Part shown: positions 61,485 to 64,000 of the stretch, in pieces
How positions within the stretch are numbered: the first letter of the stretch is position 1
Layout of the letters: each line of letters begins with the position of its first letter
Assembly: GCA_041488095.1 (NCBI GenBank)
Contig: JBGPOP010000003.1
Span: 62,001-126,000, forward strand
DNA length: 64,000 bases
Origin: DASYPQ01 sp041488095
Lineage (GTDB): Bacteria; Planctomycetota; UBA1135; GCA-002686595
Direction of reading: 5' to 3'
The notes under the pieces: model-generated
Told to the model about the DNA's origin: nothing
Databases searched by the model: none
What the model saw: the letters and a program-made list of their open reading frames with translations, nothing else
Translations under genes and position numbers: made by a program

Positions 61485-62933
61485 CTAGACGCTGCTCCGG
61501 ACCTCCCGGCACACGAGGTTCTTCTCCGCGTCGAGGCGTTCCACTTTCACGCGGACGAGGTCCCCGACGCGCGCGCTCGAACCTTCGACGAGCGCCACGA
61601 GATCGACCTCCGGAGCGTCGCTCGCCGGGCGGCCGGCAACCGATCGCCGCCCGGGATGCTCCTCGTCGACGAGGATCTCGATCTCGGAGCCGATCCGCGC
61701 TCCCTGCGCCCGGTCGAGCACCCGGTCGCGTTCGGCGAGCACGGCCTGGTAGCGCGCCTGCGCGACGTCGGCCGGGACGCGGCCCGGCAGCTCGAAGCCG
61801 TCCGTCCCCTGCTCGGGTGAGTAGGTGAAAGCCCCCAGTCGCGACAGCTCGTACTCGCGCACGAAGTTCACCGCGAGCGCCGCGTCCTCATCGGTCTCAC
61901 CCGGGAAGCCGAGCAGGAGCGTCGTGCGCAGCGTGATGCCGGGAACCTCCTCCTTGAGGCGGTCGAGGATGCGGCGCACCTGGTCGCCGCTCCCCGCGCG
62001 GCGCATCGCGCGCAGGACCGGCGTCGAGACGTGCTGCACGGGGATGTCGAGGTAGGGAACGACGTTCGGGTGCTCGCGCATCACCTCGAGCAGGCGCCAG
62101 GGGAAGCGATTGGGGTAGGCGTACATGACCCGGATGCGGCGCACGCCCTCGAGTGCCGCGAGCGCCTCGACGAGGTCGGGCAGCTCGAGCCCCGCCCCCA
62201 GGTCTCGCCCCCAGGCGGTGGAGTCCTCGGCGACGAGCACCAGCTCGCGCACCCCGAACGTCGAGAGCTCGCGCGCCTCGTCGAGAACGGCCGGGAGCGA
62301 CTTGGACCGGTGCGGCCCGCGGATCGACGGGATCGCGCAGAAGCTGCAGGTGTGATCGCAGCCGTGGGAGATGCGCAGGTAGGCGTACGATCGCGGCGTC
62401 GAGAGCAGCCGCGCGCCCTCGCGCTCGGGATCGCGCAGGAGCGGCCCCTCGAGGTACGCAGGGACCGCCCGACCCTGGGTGAGCTCGCGCACCGATCGCG
62501 CCAGGGCCTTGTAGTCGGAGATCTCCGCGAACAGGTCGACCCCGGGGAATCGCGCGGCGAGGTCCTTCCGATAGCGCTGGACGAGGCATCCGGCGACGAC
62601 GACCCGTTCGATCTCGCCACGCCGCTTGCGCGCCAGCAGATCGCGGATCGCGCCCTCGGACTCCTCGCGCGCCGGCCCGATGAACGAGCAGGTGTTCAGG
62701 ACGACCGTGTGCGCCGAGCCCGGGTCGTCGGTGACGACCAAGCCTTCGTCCGCCATCCGCCCGAGGATCAGCTCGGAGTCGATCAGGTTGCGGGCGCAGC
62801 CCAGGTGGACGAGGGAGACGTGTGCGGGCGATTTCAAGCCAGGCCAGTCGAGCGCTCGATCGGTTCGGCTGCTCGGGAACCGCCGGATCACCCGGTTCTT
62901 CTGGGCCCGCGCTTCCCGATCAGACGGCCGCAA
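61485..62933 (-). CDS. rimO: Ribosomal protein S12 methylthiotransferase
   Basis: RimO adds a methylthio group to an aspartate of ribosomal protein S12. It has the N-terminal UPF0004 domain (SLVHLGCARNLIDSE, NTCSFIGPAREES, AGCLVQRY), radical SAM ligands in CDHTCSFC, and a C-terminal TRAM domain. The listed TTG start at 62933 directly follows the upstream stop; the first conserved residues begin about 40 codons later (AHVSLVHLGC), so a start near 62839 (TTG, LKSPAHVSLVHLG) is a good alternative. Order with pgsA and pgpA is common in bacteria. Confidence 0.93.
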   Translation of the reverse strand: MRPSDREARAQKNRVIRRFPSSRTDRALDWPGLKSPAHVSLVHLGCARNLIDSELILGRMADEGLVVTDDPGSAHTVVLNTCSFIGPAREESEGAIRDLLARKRRGEIERVVVAGCLVQRYRKDLAARFPGVDLFAEISDYKALARSVRELTQGRAVPAYLEGPLLRDPEREGARLLSTPRSYAYLRISHGCDHTCSFCAIPSIRGPHRSKSLPAVLDEARELSTFGVRELVLVAEDSTAWGRDLGAGLELPDLVEALAALEGVRRIRVMYAYPNRFPWRLLEVMREHPNVVPYLDIPVQHVSTPVLRAMRRAGSGDQVRRILDRLKEEVPGITLRTTLLLGFPGETDEDAALAVNFVREYELSRLGAFTYSPEQGTDGFELPGRVPADVAQARYQAVLAERDRVLDRAQGARIGSEIEILVDEEHPGRRSVAGRPASDAPEVDLVALVEGSSARVGDLVRVKVERLDAEKNLVCREVRSSV

Positions 62934-64000
62934 TCAACGGCTCGAGACCTTCTCCAGCCACTCGTCGCGGGTGAGCAGGATATCACGCCGCTGGCCGCCG
63001 AGGTAGGGACCGATCAGGCCCATCTCCTGCAGTTCGTCGAGCACCCTGGTCGCCTCCTCGAAGTCCATGCCGTACTGCTTCTGGAGCATCGACACCGCGA
63101 CGCGGCCGCGCTCGACGAGCAGGCAACCGATCTCGGCGAGGAGCACGGCGCGATCCTCCGGGCGCGAGCGGACCTTGGCTTTCTTCTTGGCCGGCGTGGC
63201 CGCGGGCTGCAGCAGGACCTCGCGCTCCTCCTTGCGAGACTCGTCCGCGGACGATGCAGCCTCGGCGGGGTCGAGGAGCTCTTCAGTGTGCTCCGCCTGG
63301 GTCGGAGCGGTCGTGGCGTGCTCTTCCGGCTCTTCCGCGGCCTCGAGATCGCCTGTGTCGGATGAGCCGACCGAATCGACCAGGGAGACGGGCGTGCCGT
63401 ACGCGTCGACCGGCTCCTCCTCGACTTCGAACAGGCTCGACTGCTCCCAGCTCGGACGGAGGAGGTGCTCCGTCGCCCGAGCTGCGGGCGCGGGCTCCAC
63501 ATCGACCTCCGCGGCCTCCACAAGCGGCTCCTCGACCAGGATCTCGCCGGCCGCTTCGCTCAACTCGTCTTCCTCTTCCTCTTCTTCGGGCACCTCGGAA
63601 ACGGGAGCGGGTTCTTCGGCGCCAGCCAGATCCTCGTCAGCGGAGTCGCCGGGAGGTGCGAGCTCTGCTGCGGGAGTCCAGTGCTGCACGGAAGAAGCCG
63701 CAGGTGCATCGAGCGGCTCGGAAGGGCCGGACGGCCCGAAGGGTGTCGGCGTGTGGACATGCGGAGGATGGAGGGGCCGGGCCCCTTCGGGGACTTCACC
63801 GCGCCGGCGCACGTCCTCGCGGTAGGGCGAGGGCAGGACGGCTGCGCTGGCGAGGCTGGGCGACTGCTTCCGTGGCTCGGCGCGCCAGGAGGGCAGCTCT
63901 TCGGGAATCAGGGCCGCCGCCTCCGCCGCAGTGACCCCCTCTTCCAGCGGGCGGGAAGCTGGACGCTCCGGCTCGAGGACCGGCTCGCCGCCGGATCTCG
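62934..64000 (-). CDS. Protein ending in FtsK gamma-type winged helix, long acidic/proline-rich region, cut by window edge
   Basis: The 355 visible residues run off the window at the N-terminal side. The last 65 form a winged helix of the FtsK gamma type (VAVSMLQKQYGMDFEEATRV, LDELQEMGLIGPYLGGQRRD, DEWLEKV), which in FtsK reads KOPS sites. The preceding 290 residues are of low complexity, acidic and proline-rich (runs of Glu near EVPEEEEEEDELSE), with no RecA-type motor. In most FtsK proteins the gamma domain directly follows the motor, so either the motor lies further upstream with a long linker or this is a different protein. Downstream rimO is a usual FtsK neighbour. Confidence 0.7.
   Translation of the reverse strand, partial: RSGGEPVLEPERPASRPLEEGVTAAEAAALIPEELPSWRAEPRKQSPSLASAAVLPSPYREDVRRRGEVPEGARPLHPPHVHTPTPFGPSGPSEPLDAPAASSVQHWTPAAELAPPGDSADEDLAGAEEPAPVSEVPEEEEEEDELSEAAGEILVEEPLVEAAEVDVEPAPAARATEHLLRPSWEQSSLFEVEEEPVDAYGTPVSLVDSVGSSDTGDLEAAEEPEEHATTAPTQAEHTEELLDPAEAASSADESRKEEREVLLQPAATPAKKKAKVRSRPEDRAVLLAEIGCLLVERGRVAVSMLQKQYGMDFEEATRVLDELQEMGLIGPYLGGQRRDILLTRDEWLEKVSSR

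Overview
This is a GC-rich (about 70 percent by eye), gene-dense chromosomal window with 60 or so real genes on both strands, one tRNA and no rRNA, CRISPR array or intact insertion sequence. Several genes point to a high-GC planctomycete-like bacterium: a DUF1549-type protein, a Tat-exported phosphatase-like protein beside a multihaem cytochrome, repeated EF-hand loops in exported proteins, and a phosphate-selective-type porin. No marker gene in the window settles the phylum, so this is an inference. A striking style feature is the large number of gene pairs joined by a 4-base NTGA stop/start overlap, several of them with GTG or TTG starts.

Layout. 1-4232 (minus): lipA, an orphan DNA methyltransferase and the E1alpha, E1beta and E2 (cut by the window edge) genes of a branched-chain-type 2-oxoacid dehydrogenase. 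4388-8198 (plus): MarR regulator, B12-type radical SAM enzyme and a PlsC/AMP-ligase-like gene that ends early, followed by a lower-GC orphan gene (8275-8961). 9090-19114: a sugar uptake and alpha-glucoside module, with an ABC importer whose binding protein is fused to one permease, a FAD oxidoreductase, and divergent GH31 and six-hairpin glycosidases. 19145-26926: a decahaem cytochrome fused to a beta-propeller and EF hands, its Tat-exported neighbour, an MBL-fold hydrolase and a DUF1549-like protein. 27015-34958: RpoD-family sigma factor, membrane glycosyltransferase, acyl-CoA dehydrogenase, methyltransferase, CcmI-like lipoprotein, dGTPase-like protein, LigB dioxygenase and two tiny coupled genes.

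35036-45038 is mostly housekeeping: rnc-mfd-surA-like, DUF1499, rpsT, a TPR protein, def-ribF, then tRNA-Phe with DUF971, an ArfB-like release factor and an unknown gene. 45461-49060 holds the porin, a YyaL-like thioredoxin-domain protein and a short, possibly separate transcription unit with a near-perfect ribosome binding site. 49064-53148 holds a membrane-protein pair and a set (SDR, GTP cyclohydrolase I, animal-type 6-pyruvoyltetrahydropterin synthase) that together could make tetrahydrobiopterin. 53356-64000 holds tsaD-larB-carA, priA, a MazG-like gene, a SpoIIE-type phosphatase, pgpA, pgsA, rimO and a protein ending in an FtsK gamma-type winged helix that runs off the window.

The most interesting items are the decahaem/propeller/EF-hand fusion, the small transcription unit at 48831-49060, the pterin module, the binding protein-permease fusion, and the methyltransferase sandwiched inside the lipoate/2-oxoacid dehydrogenase operon.
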